Below the pieces are notes generated by a model, which saw only the letters and a program-made list of their open reading frames with translations, had not been told where the DNA came from and did not search any database. A stretch of DNA of 64,000 nt. Source: Rhizobiaceae bacterium. GTDB taxonomy: Bacteria > Pseudomonadota > Alphaproteobacteria > Rhizobiales > Rhizobiaceae. Position numbers and translations under genes: made by a program. The stretch's first letter is position 1. Each line of letters opens with the position of its first letter. Positions 56,700-64,000 of this stretch are shown in pieces. The DNA lies in contig CAJPFN010000019.1 of the NCBI GenBank assembly GCA_905339215.1, positions 1 through 64,000 of the forward strand. Reading direction: 5' to 3'.

Positions 56700-58099
56700 T
56701 GGCCCACGCCGCCCATGCAAGCCTTTCCGCAGCGCCTTCGGCGGTGCTCGTCCGCAGTCCGTATGACGGCGGGCCGGTCGGTGAGGTTGCAGTCGCGTCC
56801 GCCGATGACATTGCCCGCGCCGTGATGCGCGCCCATCACGCCCGCCAGGCTTTCCGGTCGTCCACGCCGTTCCAGCGGCGCTCGCTGCTCGAGGCACTCG
56901 CGGCGCAAATCGCGACGCATGCCGAGGAACTGGCGCAGACCATCTCGGCGGAGGTCGGCAAGACCATCCGCGAGGCGCGCAACGAGGTGCGACGCGCGCA
57001 GAACACGCTGCGGCTCTCCGGGGATGCGGCGACGTTCCTCGACGGCGAGGTGCTGCATTGCGGCATCGTGTCTGGCGGCGTCGACAGGCGCGCGACCGTA
57101 ACTTACGAGCCTGTCGGTGTGATCGGCGCGATCACGCCCTTTAACTATCCGCTGAACCTGCTTTGCCACAAGCTCGGGCCGGCAATCGCCGCGGGCAATG
57201 CGGTGGTCGCCAAGCCTTCGCCGAAGGCGCCGCTGGCCGCCGCGCGGCTGGCCGATCTGGCGATAGAAGCCGGCTTTCCGGACGGCCTCTTCCAGGTGGT
57301 GCACGGCGCGGCCGAGGCGGCGCTCGCGCTCGCCCGTGCGCCGATCGACCTTTTGTCCTTCACCGGAGGACCCGCGGCCGGGCTCGCCCTGAAGAACGCC
57401 AGCGGCCTCGTCCGCTGCCTGATGGAGCTCGGCGGTAACGACCCGCTCTTCGTCCTGCCCGACGCCGACATCGAGCGCGCCGTCGCTACCACGGTCGCCC
57501 ATCGCTTCGAGATTGCCGGGCAGAGCTGCGCAGCGGTGAAGAGGCTCTATCTCCACCGGGATGTCGAGGCCACGTTCACCGAGCGTCTTCTCGCGGCCGT
57601 CGCCGCGGTGCGCGCCGGCGATCCGGCAAGCGAGATCACCGACATGGGGCCGCTTATCGACGAGGACGCCGCGCGTCTGGTCGAACGCCGCCTGCAGGCA
57701 ACGATCGCCAGTGGGGCGAAACTACTCGCCGGAGGCGGCCGGGCAGGCACGCTGGTTCAGCCCACCGTCGTTGCCGGCGTGGCGCCGGACGCACCCATCA
57801 TCGCCGATGAAACCTTCGGACCGGTCATCGCGATCCGGAGCTTCGAGAGGCCGGAACAGGCGATCGCGGAGGTCAATGCCGGCGCTTACGGCCTGCAGGC
57901 GGGCATCTTCACCAACGACCACGCGCTCATCAGGCAGTTCTCGCGCGACCTGGCGGTGGGCGGCGTGATGGTCAACGAGGGGCCCGATTTCCGCGCCGAG
58001 CACGTGCCCTTCGGCGGCATCAAATCGAGCGGGCTCGGCCGCGAAGGCGTGCGCATCGCCATCCGCGAGATGTCGGAAACGCGCGTGGTCATCGATTGA
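56699..58099 (+). CDS. Aldehyde dehydrogenase family protein
   Basis: A 466-residue NAD(P)-dependent ALDH. The motifs are in order: PFNYPLNLLCHKLGPAIAAGN (cofactor loop), SFTGGPAAGLALK, LMELGGNDPLFVL (general base Glu), and EIAGQSCAAVKRLYLH (catalytic Cys). The sequence style is closer to the lactaldehyde/glyceraldehyde-3-phosphate-like group than to 2,5-dioxovalerate (alpha-ketoglutarate semialdehyde) dehydrogenases, so the hydroxyproline route is not a simple fit. GAGGAG supports the ATG at 56699, which overlaps the previous stop. Confidence 0.93.
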   Translation: MAHAAHASLSAAPSAVLVRSPYDGGPVGEVAVASADDIARAVMRAHHARQAFRSSTPFQRRSLLEALAAQIATHAEELAQTISAEVGKTIREARNEVRRAQNTLRLSGDAATFLDGEVLHCGIVSGGVDRRATVTYEPVGVIGAITPFNYPLNLLCHKLGPAIAAGNAVVAKPSPKAPLAAARLADLAIEAGFPDGLFQVVHGAAEAALALARAPIDLLSFTGGPAAGLALKNASGLVRCLMELGGNDPLFVLPDADIERAVATTVAHRFEIAGQSCAAVKRLYLHRDVEATFTERLLAAVAAVRAGDPASEITDMGPLIDEDAARLVERRLQATIASGAKLLAGGGRAGTLVQPTVVAGVAPDAPIIADETFGPVIAIRSFERPEQAIAEVNAGAYGLQAGIFTNDHALIRQFSRDLAVGGVMVNEGPDFRAEHVPFGGIKSSGLGREGVRIAIREMSETRVVID

Positions 58100-58110
58100 G
58101 GGGCAGGGCA

Positions 58111-59040
58111 ATGGTATTCGATAGAAGCAGGCTCGACGGAGTCTTCACCGCGCTGGTTACGCCTTTCCGCAACGGCGAGGTCGATGTCGGCGCCTTCGAA
58201 GCGCTGGTCGAGCGGCAGATCGCGGCCGGCGTGACCGGGCTCGTGGCGGCCGGCACCACCGGCGAGGCGGCGACCTTACGCCAGCACGAGATCGACGACC
58301 TCGTCGCCCGGACCGTGCGTATCGCGCGCGGGCGCGCCATGGTTCTGGCGGGCGTCGGCACCAACGACACGCGCACCACCATCGACAAGGCTCGGCTGGC
58401 GACCGAGGCCGGCGCCGAGGGATTGCTGGTCGTCGCGCCTTACTACAACAGGCCGAGCCAGGCAGGGCTCGTCGCCCACTACGGCGCCGTAGCAGAGGCG
58501 ACCGACCTGCCGGTGATGCTCTACAGCGTCCCCGGCCGCTGCGGCGTCGAGATTTCGGCGGAGACCTGCGCCCGCCTCGCGGAACGCCACGCCAACATCG
58601 TCGCCATCAAGGAGGCGGGCGGTTCCGTCGAGCGCGTCACCCGAATCCGCCGACTGTGCGGCCGCGGCTTTCCGATCCATTCGGGCGACGACGCGCTGAC
58701 GCTGCCATTTCTCGCCTCGGGCGCCGTGGGCGTCACCAGTGTGGTCGCCAACGTCGCTCCGGAGGGCATGGTGGCGCTGTTCGACGCCTGGCGCCGCGGC
58801 GATGCTGCGGCGGCACTCGCCCGGCACGAGGAACTGGCAGAACTCACCGAGATGCTGTTCGTGGAGCCGAATCCGGTTCCGGCCAAGGCCGCGCTATCGC
58901 TCTCGGCTCTGGCAAGCGCCGAACTCCGCCTGCCGCTGACCGGGATGGAACCGGGCAATCTCAAGCGGCTCGCCGCCGCCATCTCGCGCTATCGCGTCGG
59001 CATCGCAACCGCATCACCAGCCATTCGAGATTGCCGCTGA
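58111..59040 (+). CDS. DapA-family (dihydrodipicolinate synthase/N-acetylneuraminate lyase) enzyme
   Basis: A 309-residue TIM-barrel lyase or deaminase. The family motif AAGTTGEAATL is present, the Tyr that relays protons is in MLYSVPGRCGVEI, and the Schiff-base Lys is in VAIKEAGGSV. Members include 1-pyrroline-4-hydroxy-2-carboxylate deaminase and KDG-type dehydratases. Its place after an amino-acid dehydrogenase and ALDH suggests a deaminase or lyase on the oxidised ring product; that is inference. GAGGGGCAGGG precedes the ATG at 58111, which I prefer to the TTG at 58096. Confidence 0.92.
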   Translation: MVFDRSRLDGVFTALVTPFRNGEVDVGAFEALVERQIAAGVTGLVAAGTTGEAATLRQHEIDDLVARTVRIARGRAMVLAGVGTNDTRTTIDKARLATEAGAEGLLVVAPYYNRPSQAGLVAHYGAVAEATDLPVMLYSVPGRCGVEISAETCARLAERHANIVAIKEAGGSVERVTRIRRLCGRGFPIHSGDDALTLPFLASGAVGVTSVVANVAPEGMVALFDAWRRGDAAAALARHEELAELTEMLFVEPNPVPAKAALSLSALASAELRLPLTGMEPGNLKRLAAAISRYRVGIATASPAIRDCR

Positions 59041-59097
59041 CGAACGACTGACGGACAATGCGGCCGGAGAGATACAGCCGCGGCCAAGGGGACGCCG

Positions 59098-59760
59098 ATG
59101 TACAGATGGGATTTCAACGTCCTGTGGCAATACTGGGACCTGTTCATGTACGGTCTATGGCTGACGGTGGTCTACACCTTCGGGTCGATCCTGTTCGGGG
59201 TGCTGATCGGAGCGCTGACCTGCGCGGCCCGCCTTTCCGGTTGGAAGGTGCTGTCGCTGATCGCGCGGGCCTACCAGGAGATCTTCCGCTGCTCGCCGCT
59301 GCTGGTGCAGCTCCTGTGGTTTTACTACGCCTTCCCGATGCTGGTCGGCGTGACCATCGACAACCGCGTCGCGGCGATGCTGACGCTGTCCCTCTATGTC
59401 GGCGCCTTCTACGCGGAAATCTTCCGCGGCGGAATTCTCTCCATCGACAAGGGGCAACGCGAGGCGGCGGCGGCCATCGGCATGAGCCCGTGGCAGTCGA
59501 TGAAGCGCATCGTCATGCCGCAGGCCTTCAAACGCATGCTGCCGGCCTTCATCAACCAGTCCGTGATCCAGTTCAAGAACACCTCGCTGGTTTCGGTGAT
59601 CTCCGTGGCCGACCTCGCCTACATGGCGGCGGTGGTGAACAGCCAGACGTACCGGCCGCTGGAATCCTATTCGGTCATGGCCCTGCTCTACATCGCGGTG
59701 CTTTTTCCGCTGACCCAGATCGCCGACTGGATCGAACGGCGCATGCGTGCGAGCGACTGA
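59098..59760 (+). CDS. Polar amino-acid ABC transporter permease
   Basis: A 220-residue inner-membrane protein of the HisM/GlnP type. After four hydrophobic segments, the EAA loop REAAAAIGMSPWQSMKRIVMPQAFKRMLPAF is clear. YQEIFRCSPLLVQLLWFYYAFP near the centre is the usual second-helix block. The ATG at 59098 follows AAGGGGA. It probably forms a homodimeric channel because no second permease is encoded, and works with the ATPase that follows and the binding protein at 51927. Confidence 0.94.
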   Translation: MYRWDFNVLWQYWDLFMYGLWLTVVYTFGSILFGVLIGALTCAARLSGWKVLSLIARAYQEIFRCSPLLVQLLWFYYAFPMLVGVTIDNRVAAMLTLSLYVGAFYAEIFRGGILSIDKGQREAAAAIGMSPWQSMKRIVMPQAFKRMLPAFINQSVIQFKNTSLVSVISVADLAYMAAVVNSQTYRPLESYSVMALLYIAVLFPLTQIADWIERRMRASD

Positions 59761-59770
59761 GGAGATCGAC

Positions 59771-60550
59771 ATGAACACCCCGGATTCATCCGCCACGCCG
59801 CAGGCCGTTCTCGAAGCCCGCGGGATAAGAAAATCCTTCGGCACGCTGGAGGTCCTGAAGGGCGTCGACCTCGCGCTGACACGCGGCGAGGTCGTCGGGC
59901 TGATCGGCCCTTCCGGCTCGGGCAAGTCGACGCTGATCCGCTGCCTCAACATGCTGGAGATGCCGACCGGGGGCGATGTCGTCTTCCGTGGCCGCCGCAT
60001 CGGACGGAAATTCCGCGACACCGACACGGCGACGGGCTTCGGCACACTCCGCAGGCACGTCGGCATGGTGTTCCAGCACTTCAATCTCTTTCCGCACAAG
60101 ACGGCGCTGCAGAACGTGATCGAGGGGCCGGTCATCGTCTGCGGCGTGCCGAGGGCCGAGGCGGAGGCGCGCGCCATGGAGCTTCTTTCGCAGGTCGGCC
60201 TCGCCGAGAAGCGCGATGCCTATCCCAGCCATCTCTCGGGCGGCCAGAAGCAGCGCGTGGCGATCGCGCGGGCACTCGCCATGAAACCGGAGGTGCTGCT
60301 GCTGGACGAGGTGACAAGCGCGCTCGACCCGGAACTCGTCGGCGAGGTGCTGAGCGTTATCCGGCGGCTGGCCGACGAGGGCATGACCATGGCAATCGTC
60401 ACCCACGAGATGGCTTTCGCGGCGGATGTCGCGGATCGCATCCTCTTCCTCGACGGAGGCCGGATCGTCGTCGAAGGCACGCCGGAGGAGACCATCCGCA
60501 ATCCCTCGAACGAACGGCTGGCCGCCTTCGTGTCCCGGTTCAACCACTAG
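59771..60550 (+). CDS. Amino-acid ABC transporter ATP-binding protein
   Basis: A 259-residue ATPase. Walker A GPSGSGKSTLIRCLN, Q-loop GMVFQHFNLFPHK, signature HLSGGQKQRVAIARAL, Walker B VLLLDEVTSALDPEL and switch His in IVTHEM are all present. It energises the amino-acid permease encoded 10 bases upstream. GAGGAG precedes the ATG at 59771. Confidence 0.96.
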   Translation: MNTPDSSATPQAVLEARGIRKSFGTLEVLKGVDLALTRGEVVGLIGPSGSGKSTLIRCLNMLEMPTGGDVVFRGRRIGRKFRDTDTATGFGTLRRHVGMVFQHFNLFPHKTALQNVIEGPVIVCGVPRAEAEARAMELLSQVGLAEKRDAYPSHLSGGQKQRVAIARALAMKPEVLLLDEVTSALDPELVGEVLSVIRRLADEGMTMAIVTHEMAFAADVADRILFLDGGRIVVEGTPEETIRNPSNERLAAFVSRFNH

Positions 60551-60578
60551 GACCGGGGCTGTGGCGGTGGCGGACAAG

Positions 60579-61649
60579 ATGAGGGTGGTGGTCATAGGGG
60601 CAGGGCGTGTCGGCTTGTGCCTTGCCGAGATGCTGGCGGCGACCGGAGACTACGAGGTCGTGGCGGCGGACTGCACCGAAGAGGCTCTGAGCTCCGCCCG
60701 GGCGCGTGGGCTTCTAGGTCGCCATGTCGACGCCGCACGGCCGGAAGAGCTTGCACGCCTGCTGGCGGAAGCCGATCTCGCCGTCGCTGCCGTGCCCGAC
60801 CGGCTGGTGGCGAAAGTGGCATTGGCGGCCCTCGAGGCTGGCGTGCATTTCCTGGACTTCTGCGAGGCCGGCAAGGACACCCGCGCGATCGGCTCCGCGA
60901 TAGCTCCCTCAAAGGCTTTCCTGACGGGCTGTGGCGTATCGCCCGGCCTGGTAGACGCCGTGGCATACGACCTCGTACAGCGGTTGGAACCGGGTTGCGA
61001 TCTCGACCTCCGCGTCGGCGCATTGCCGGCGCGGCGCACGAACCGCCTTGGCTACGGCCTGATCTGGAACCTCGATGGCCTGATCGGCGAATACACCGCC
61101 GACTGCGCGGCGATCGTCGATGGCCGCGCGGCAACACTGCCACCGCTTTCCGGCCGTGTCGAATTCGCGGCCGGCGGCATCTATTACGAGGCGTTCCTGA
61201 CCGCCGGCAGCGTCGGCACTGTCGCCGAACTGGTTGCGCCGCGGGTGCGCAACCTCGTCTTCCGGACAATCCGCTATCCCGGTCATCTCGACTACATGCA
61301 GTTCCTGCTCGACGACCTCGGCTTGCGGTCGCGGCGCGACCTGTTGGCGACACTCCTGCTCAACGGGCTGCCCGCCGCCGAACCGGACGCGGTGGTGATG
61401 GAGGTCCGGGCGACAGGTACTTGCGAGGGTCGCCCCGCCGAGGTGGTCTATTCGCGCCGTATCGAGCCGCACGATTCGGCCGGCAATCACGGAGCGCTCG
61501 CCCTTGCCAGCGCTGCGCATGCGGCAGCTCTCATCGACCTGCTGCGCAACGACAACCTGCGTGGCCCGGCGCTTCGATGCGCAGCACTCGTGCCGCATGG
61601 CACGGTGATCGCCAACCGTCACTTCGCGGCGCTGCGCGTGAACATCTAG
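60579..61649 (+). CDS. Saccharopine-dehydrogenase-like NAD(P)-dependent oxidoreductase
   Basis: A 356-residue enzyme. The N-terminal Rossmann motif is MRVVVIGAGRVGLCLAEML, and the following SDH-type blocks include GVHFLDFCEAGKDTRAI, TGCGVSPGLVDAVAYDLVQ and the long C-terminal region, as in saccharopine/lysine/carboxynorspermidine dehydrogenases. It could oxidise or reduce an imine formed by the upstream enzymes. Substrate unknown. Start ATG 60579; GTG at 60561 is an alternative. It is the last gene of the operon. Confidence 0.87.
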   Translation: MRVVVIGAGRVGLCLAEMLAATGDYEVVAADCTEEALSSARARGLLGRHVDAARPEELARLLAEADLAVAAVPDRLVAKVALAALEAGVHFLDFCEAGKDTRAIGSAIAPSKAFLTGCGVSPGLVDAVAYDLVQRLEPGCDLDLRVGALPARRTNRLGYGLIWNLDGLIGEYTADCAAIVDGRAATLPPLSGRVEFAAGGIYYEAFLTAGSVGTVAELVAPRVRNLVFRTIRYPGHLDYMQFLLDDLGLRSRRDLLATLLLNGLPAAEPDAVVMEVRATGTCEGRPAEVVYSRRIEPHDSAGNHGALALASAAHAAALIDLLRNDNLRGPALRCAALVPHGTVIANRHFAALRVNI

Positions 61650-61977
61650 GCGGCGCCGAGCGCGAATTGCGCGCCCTTGCGTCTTTCGTTCGCCAATTCG
61701 TCGATCTCCATGCCGATCTCCGCGGGCCACATCATGGTGCGATCGTCGGCAAAGTCGTGCCGATCACCCTGAAAGCCGTGTGGATGACCGAGTATCGCTG
61801 TCACCGGTGGCATCGGCGTTTCGGGAATGGGGGCGCCCGATCGGGAAATCGGCCTCTAGCGTGTTGGACCAGGGCCATTGCCCCCCCCCCGGTATGTACT
61901 AAGCTGCAATATTGAACCTAGGAATCGTGATAAAGATGTATTAAAGATCAGAACTGCGGGGCAGGATTGAGTCTGGC
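61650..61977. other. Intergenic stretch with possible decayed gene end and a C10 run
   Basis: On the minus strand a short frame (about 61650-61830) ends ...MEIDELANERRKGAQFALGAA and stops just at the end of the saccharopine-dehydrogenase-like gene. It looks like the tail of a real protein but has no visible body, so it may be a decayed fragment. A run of ten C (about 61879-61888) and an AT-rich stretch (61905-61955) follow, probably the promoter area of the XRE gene. I could not identify anything else. Confidence 0.35.
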
Positions 61978-62274
61978 ATGATCACAGGATCGCAAATGCG
62001 GGCCGCGCGGGCGCTGCTGGGCCTCGACCAGAAAGAACTCGCGGCCATCGCGGGCTTGTCGGTACCGACCATCCAGAGGATGGAGGCGAGCGAAGGCAAT
62101 GTGCGCGGCGTGGTGGAAAGCCTCACGCGCGTCGTAGAGGCGATCGAGCGCGCCGGCGTCGAGCTGATCGGCGACGGTGCCGCCAGCCGCGGCAGCGGCC
62201 GCGGTGTCCGGCTCAGGCGGTCGGAACGACAATCGGAGGACGCGGACGGCTTCGAAAGGGAAGAAGGACGTTGA
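61978..62274 (+). CDS. XRE-family helix-turn-helix regulator, coupled to hyfB
   Basis: A 98-residue DNA-binding protein. The HTH is MRAARALLGLDQKELAAIAGLSVPTIQRMEAS near the N-terminus, with a charged tail (RRSERQSEDADGFEREEGR). Its TGA shares a base with the ATG of hyfB (TGATG), so both are made from one mRNA. It may sense a condition under which the hydrogenase-4-type complex is needed; this is inference. The ATG at 61978 has GGGGCAGG about 10 bases upstream. Confidence 0.87.
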   Translation: MITGSQMRAARALLGLDQKELAAIAGLSVPTIQRMEASEGNVRGVVESLTRVVEAIERAGVELIGDGAASRGSGRGVRLRRSERQSEDADGFEREEGR

Positions 62275-64000
62275 TGATGGGCGTCGGCGTGGCCGCAACC
62301 ATGGCTGCCTTCCTCCTGGCGCTGTCGCTTGCCGCAATCACAATTGCGGGGCGCAGAAGCGCGCCGAGCATCATATATGGCCTGAGCGGGGCGGCGTGCG
62401 TCGTCCTGGCACTGGCCGCAATCATCGCACTGGCGACGCGCGCCGAGGCGACGTCTCTGACCGTTCCGATAGGCTTGCCCTGGCTGGGGGCCCACCTCGT
62501 GCAGGACGCGCTATCGGCCGTCTTTCTCGCTCTGCTCGGCATCGGAGGCGCGATGGCAAGCTTCTACGCCATCGGCTACGGTCGTCACGAACACGAGCCG
62601 CAGCGGGTGTTGCCTTTCTTTCCCGGCTTCCTCGGCGCGATGACGTTGGTCGTCCTGGCCGGAGACGCCTTCACGTTTCTCCTGTCGTGGGAAATCATGT
62701 CGCTTTTGTCCTGGGCGCTAGTCCTGGCGCATCACCGGGACGAGGGGAGCCGATCGGCGGGCTATCTCTACCTCGTCATGGCCGGTTTTGGCACGATGGT
62801 ACTGCTGCTGGCCTTCGGGCTGATGGCCGGGGCGCAAGGCAGCTATGAGTTCGCGGCGATCCGCGCCGTCGAGCGCTCCCCCGGAATCGCGGCGCTGGTG
62901 TTCGGGCTGATGGTGGTCGGGGCCGGCTCGAAGGCCGGACTTGTGCCTCTCCACGTCTGGCTGCCGGTTGCGCACCCTGCAGCGCCGAGCCATGTCTCCG
63001 CGCTGATGAGCGGTGTCATGACCAAGGTGGCGGTCTATGGCTTCATCCGCGTCGCCTTTGACCTCGCCGGACCCGTCGAATGGTGGATGAGCCCGATCAT
63101 TATCGTGATCGGCGTGGCCACCGCGGTGATGGGCATACTTTTCGCCATCATGGATGACGACGGCAAGCGAATCCTGGCCTATTCGACGATCGAGAACATC
63201 GGCGTCATCTTCGCTGCACTCGGTCTGGCTCTCGCCTTCCAGGCAAACGGCATGCACGCCCTCGCCGCGCTGGCGATGACCGCTGCGCTTCTGCACGCAA
63301 TGAATCACATGATGTTCAAGAGCCTCCTGTTCATGGTCATGGGCGCGGTTCTGAACGCGACGGGGCGGCGAGACCTCGACGGCCTCGGCGGCTTGATCCA
63401 CCGGATGCCCGTAACCGCCTTCCTCGCGCTCGTCGGCGTGACGGCGATCTCGGCGCTGCCGCCGCTCAACGGCTTCGTGTCGGAGTGGCTCCTGTTCCAG
63501 ACGGTGCTACAGAGCCCGCAGCTGCCGCAACCAGCGCTGCAATTCATGGTGCCTGCCGCGGGGGGGCTACTGGCGCTGGCGGCGGCGCTGGCGGCGGCGT
63601 GTTTCGTCCGGTTCTACGGCGTCGCCTTCCTCGGACGGGCGCGCAGCGGCGATGTGGCCGGCGCAATCGAGACCGACCGCTGGTCGCTCGGTGCGATGGC
63701 GGCACTAGCCGCGCTCTGCGTCCTGGCGGGCATTCTGCCTGGATACCTGATCGATCTCATAGCCCCCGCGGTCGATATCATTGTCGGCGCGCGGATTTTG
63801 CCGCAGGGCGGAAATGCCTGGCTGACTCTTGTGCCAGTTGCGGATGTGCGCAGCAGCTATTCCGGCTTCCTCGTAATGGTGTTCGTTGCGGTGACCGGAA
63901 GCGCCGTGGCCTGGCTGGTGCATCGCCTCGCCTCGCAGCGGCTGCGCCGCGGTCCCGCCTGGGACTGCGGCTTCCCGAATGCCGATCCGATCACGCAGTA
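62274..64000 (+). CDS. hyfB: Hydrogenase-4 subunit B (HyfB), proton-translocating antiporter-like subunit, cut by window edge
   Basis: The first 575 residues are inside the window. The protein is almost all hydrophobic, with about 15 membrane helices of the NuoL/MrpA/HyfB fold. The conserved proton-channel blocks are visible: FTFLLSWEIMSLLSWALVL (Glu-containing helix), VGAGSKAGLVPLHVWLPVAHPAAPSHVSALMSG, KVAVYGFIRVAFD, RILAYSTIENIGVIFA (in place of the complex I 'S-T-S-Q-x-G'), and MNHMMFKSLLFM. The phrase YSTIENIGVI is typical of HyfB/HycC rather than NuoL. Later hyf genes would lie to the right. Confidence 0.92.
   Translation, partial: MMGVGVAATMAAFLLALSLAAITIAGRRSAPSIIYGLSGAACVVLALAAIIALATRAEATSLTVPIGLPWLGAHLVQDALSAVFLALLGIGGAMASFYAIGYGRHEHEPQRVLPFFPGFLGAMTLVVLAGDAFTFLLSWEIMSLLSWALVLAHHRDEGSRSAGYLYLVMAGFGTMVLLLAFGLMAGAQGSYEFAAIRAVERSPGIAALVFGLMVVGAGSKAGLVPLHVWLPVAHPAAPSHVSALMSGVMTKVAVYGFIRVAFDLAGPVEWWMSPIIIVIGVATAVMGILFAIMDDDGKRILAYSTIENIGVIFAALGLALAFQANGMHALAALAMTAALLHAMNHMMFKSLLFMVMGAVLNATGRRDLDGLGGLIHRMPVTAFLALVGVTAISALPPLNGFVSEWLLFQTVLQSPQLPQPALQFMVPAAGGLLALAAALAAACFVRFYGVAFLGRARSGDVAGAIETDRWSLGAMAALAALCVLAGILPGYLIDLIAPAVDIIVGARILPQGGNAWLTLVPVADVRSSYSGFLVMVFVAVTGSAVAWLVHRLASQRLRRGPAWDCGFPNADPITQ

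Noticed and set aside
54039-57556. Long minus-strand frames opposite the oxidoreductase genes
   Set aside because: The plus strand shows complete FAD, [2Fe-2S] and ALDH motifs with coupled starts. The minus frames have no recognisable domain.

Overview
The window is about 64 kb of high-GC DNA from an alphaproteobacterium, most likely a member of the Hyphomicrobiales close to the Mesorhizobium/Phyllobacteriaceae group. This is inferred from gene content (large carB with rhizobial-type neighbours, extensin-family protein, UPF0114, SIMPL and DUF1186/SEC-C proteins, caspase-TPR proteins), from a candidate alpha-r14 family sRNA, and from palindromic intergenic repeats of rhizobial style. No plasmid or phage backbone genes were seen. 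The left part is mostly chromosomal housekeeping; the right third is dense catabolic and transport operons.

Layout. 1-2.2 kb: end of a LysR gene, a methyltransferase-like membrane protein, a candidate anti-SD sRNA and an orphan msrP. 2.3-7.5 kb: an EF-G-like GTPase, then a two-gene unit made of an unusual MBL-fold/caspase-like fusion and a small charged protein. 7.6-12.1 kb: alpha/beta hydrolase, aspartate aminotransferase, and two overlapping EAL-domain genes, the second of which has lost the metal-binding Asp pair. 12.3-19.3 kb: cold-shock protein, HIBADH-family dehydrogenase, lytic transglycosylase lipoprotein, FadL-type porin, extensin-family protein, PNPOx-family and GFA proteins. 19.3-23.3 kb: an AT-rich AIPR (abortive infection) gene that looks acquired, next to a duplicated gene fragment and several palindromic repeats. 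23.3-43.8 kb: carB, a DUF1186/SEC-C protein, two large paralogous secreted caspase-TPR proteins, a HAD hydrolase, an SDR, an exonuclease-CBS-DUF294 protein, and an OmpA protein with a very long acidic Pro/Ala/Glu region.

A tRNA with a CAT anticodon (tRNA-Ile2 type) at 43.9 kb is followed directly by IS481-like end repeats. To its right lie two catabolic blocks. 44.1-51.5 kb (minus strand): a peptide-type ABC importer (binding protein, two permeases, fused double ATPase) with an RpiR regulator and a class C beta-lactamase-like hydrolase. A pair of operator-like palindromes sits upstream of the binding-protein gene. 51.9-61.6 kb: a LysR regulator and amino-acid binding protein on the minus strand. 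On the plus strand are a three-subunit FAD/[2Fe-2S] amino-acid dehydrogenase of the HcnABC/opine-oxidase/hydroxyproline-dehydrogenase type, an aldehyde dehydrogenase, a DapA-family enzyme, an ABC permease and ATPase, and a saccharopine-dehydrogenase-like enzyme. Together these look like uptake and oxidation of an unidentified imino or amino acid. The window ends inside hyfB, preceded and translationally coupled to a small XRE regulator.

The strongest candidates for something undescribed are the MBL-caspase fusion with its small partner (4.6-7.5 kb), the twin caspase-TPR genes (28.0-34.1 kb) and the LysR-controlled amino-acid oxidation cluster. All functional assignments are by reading motifs; no searches were run.
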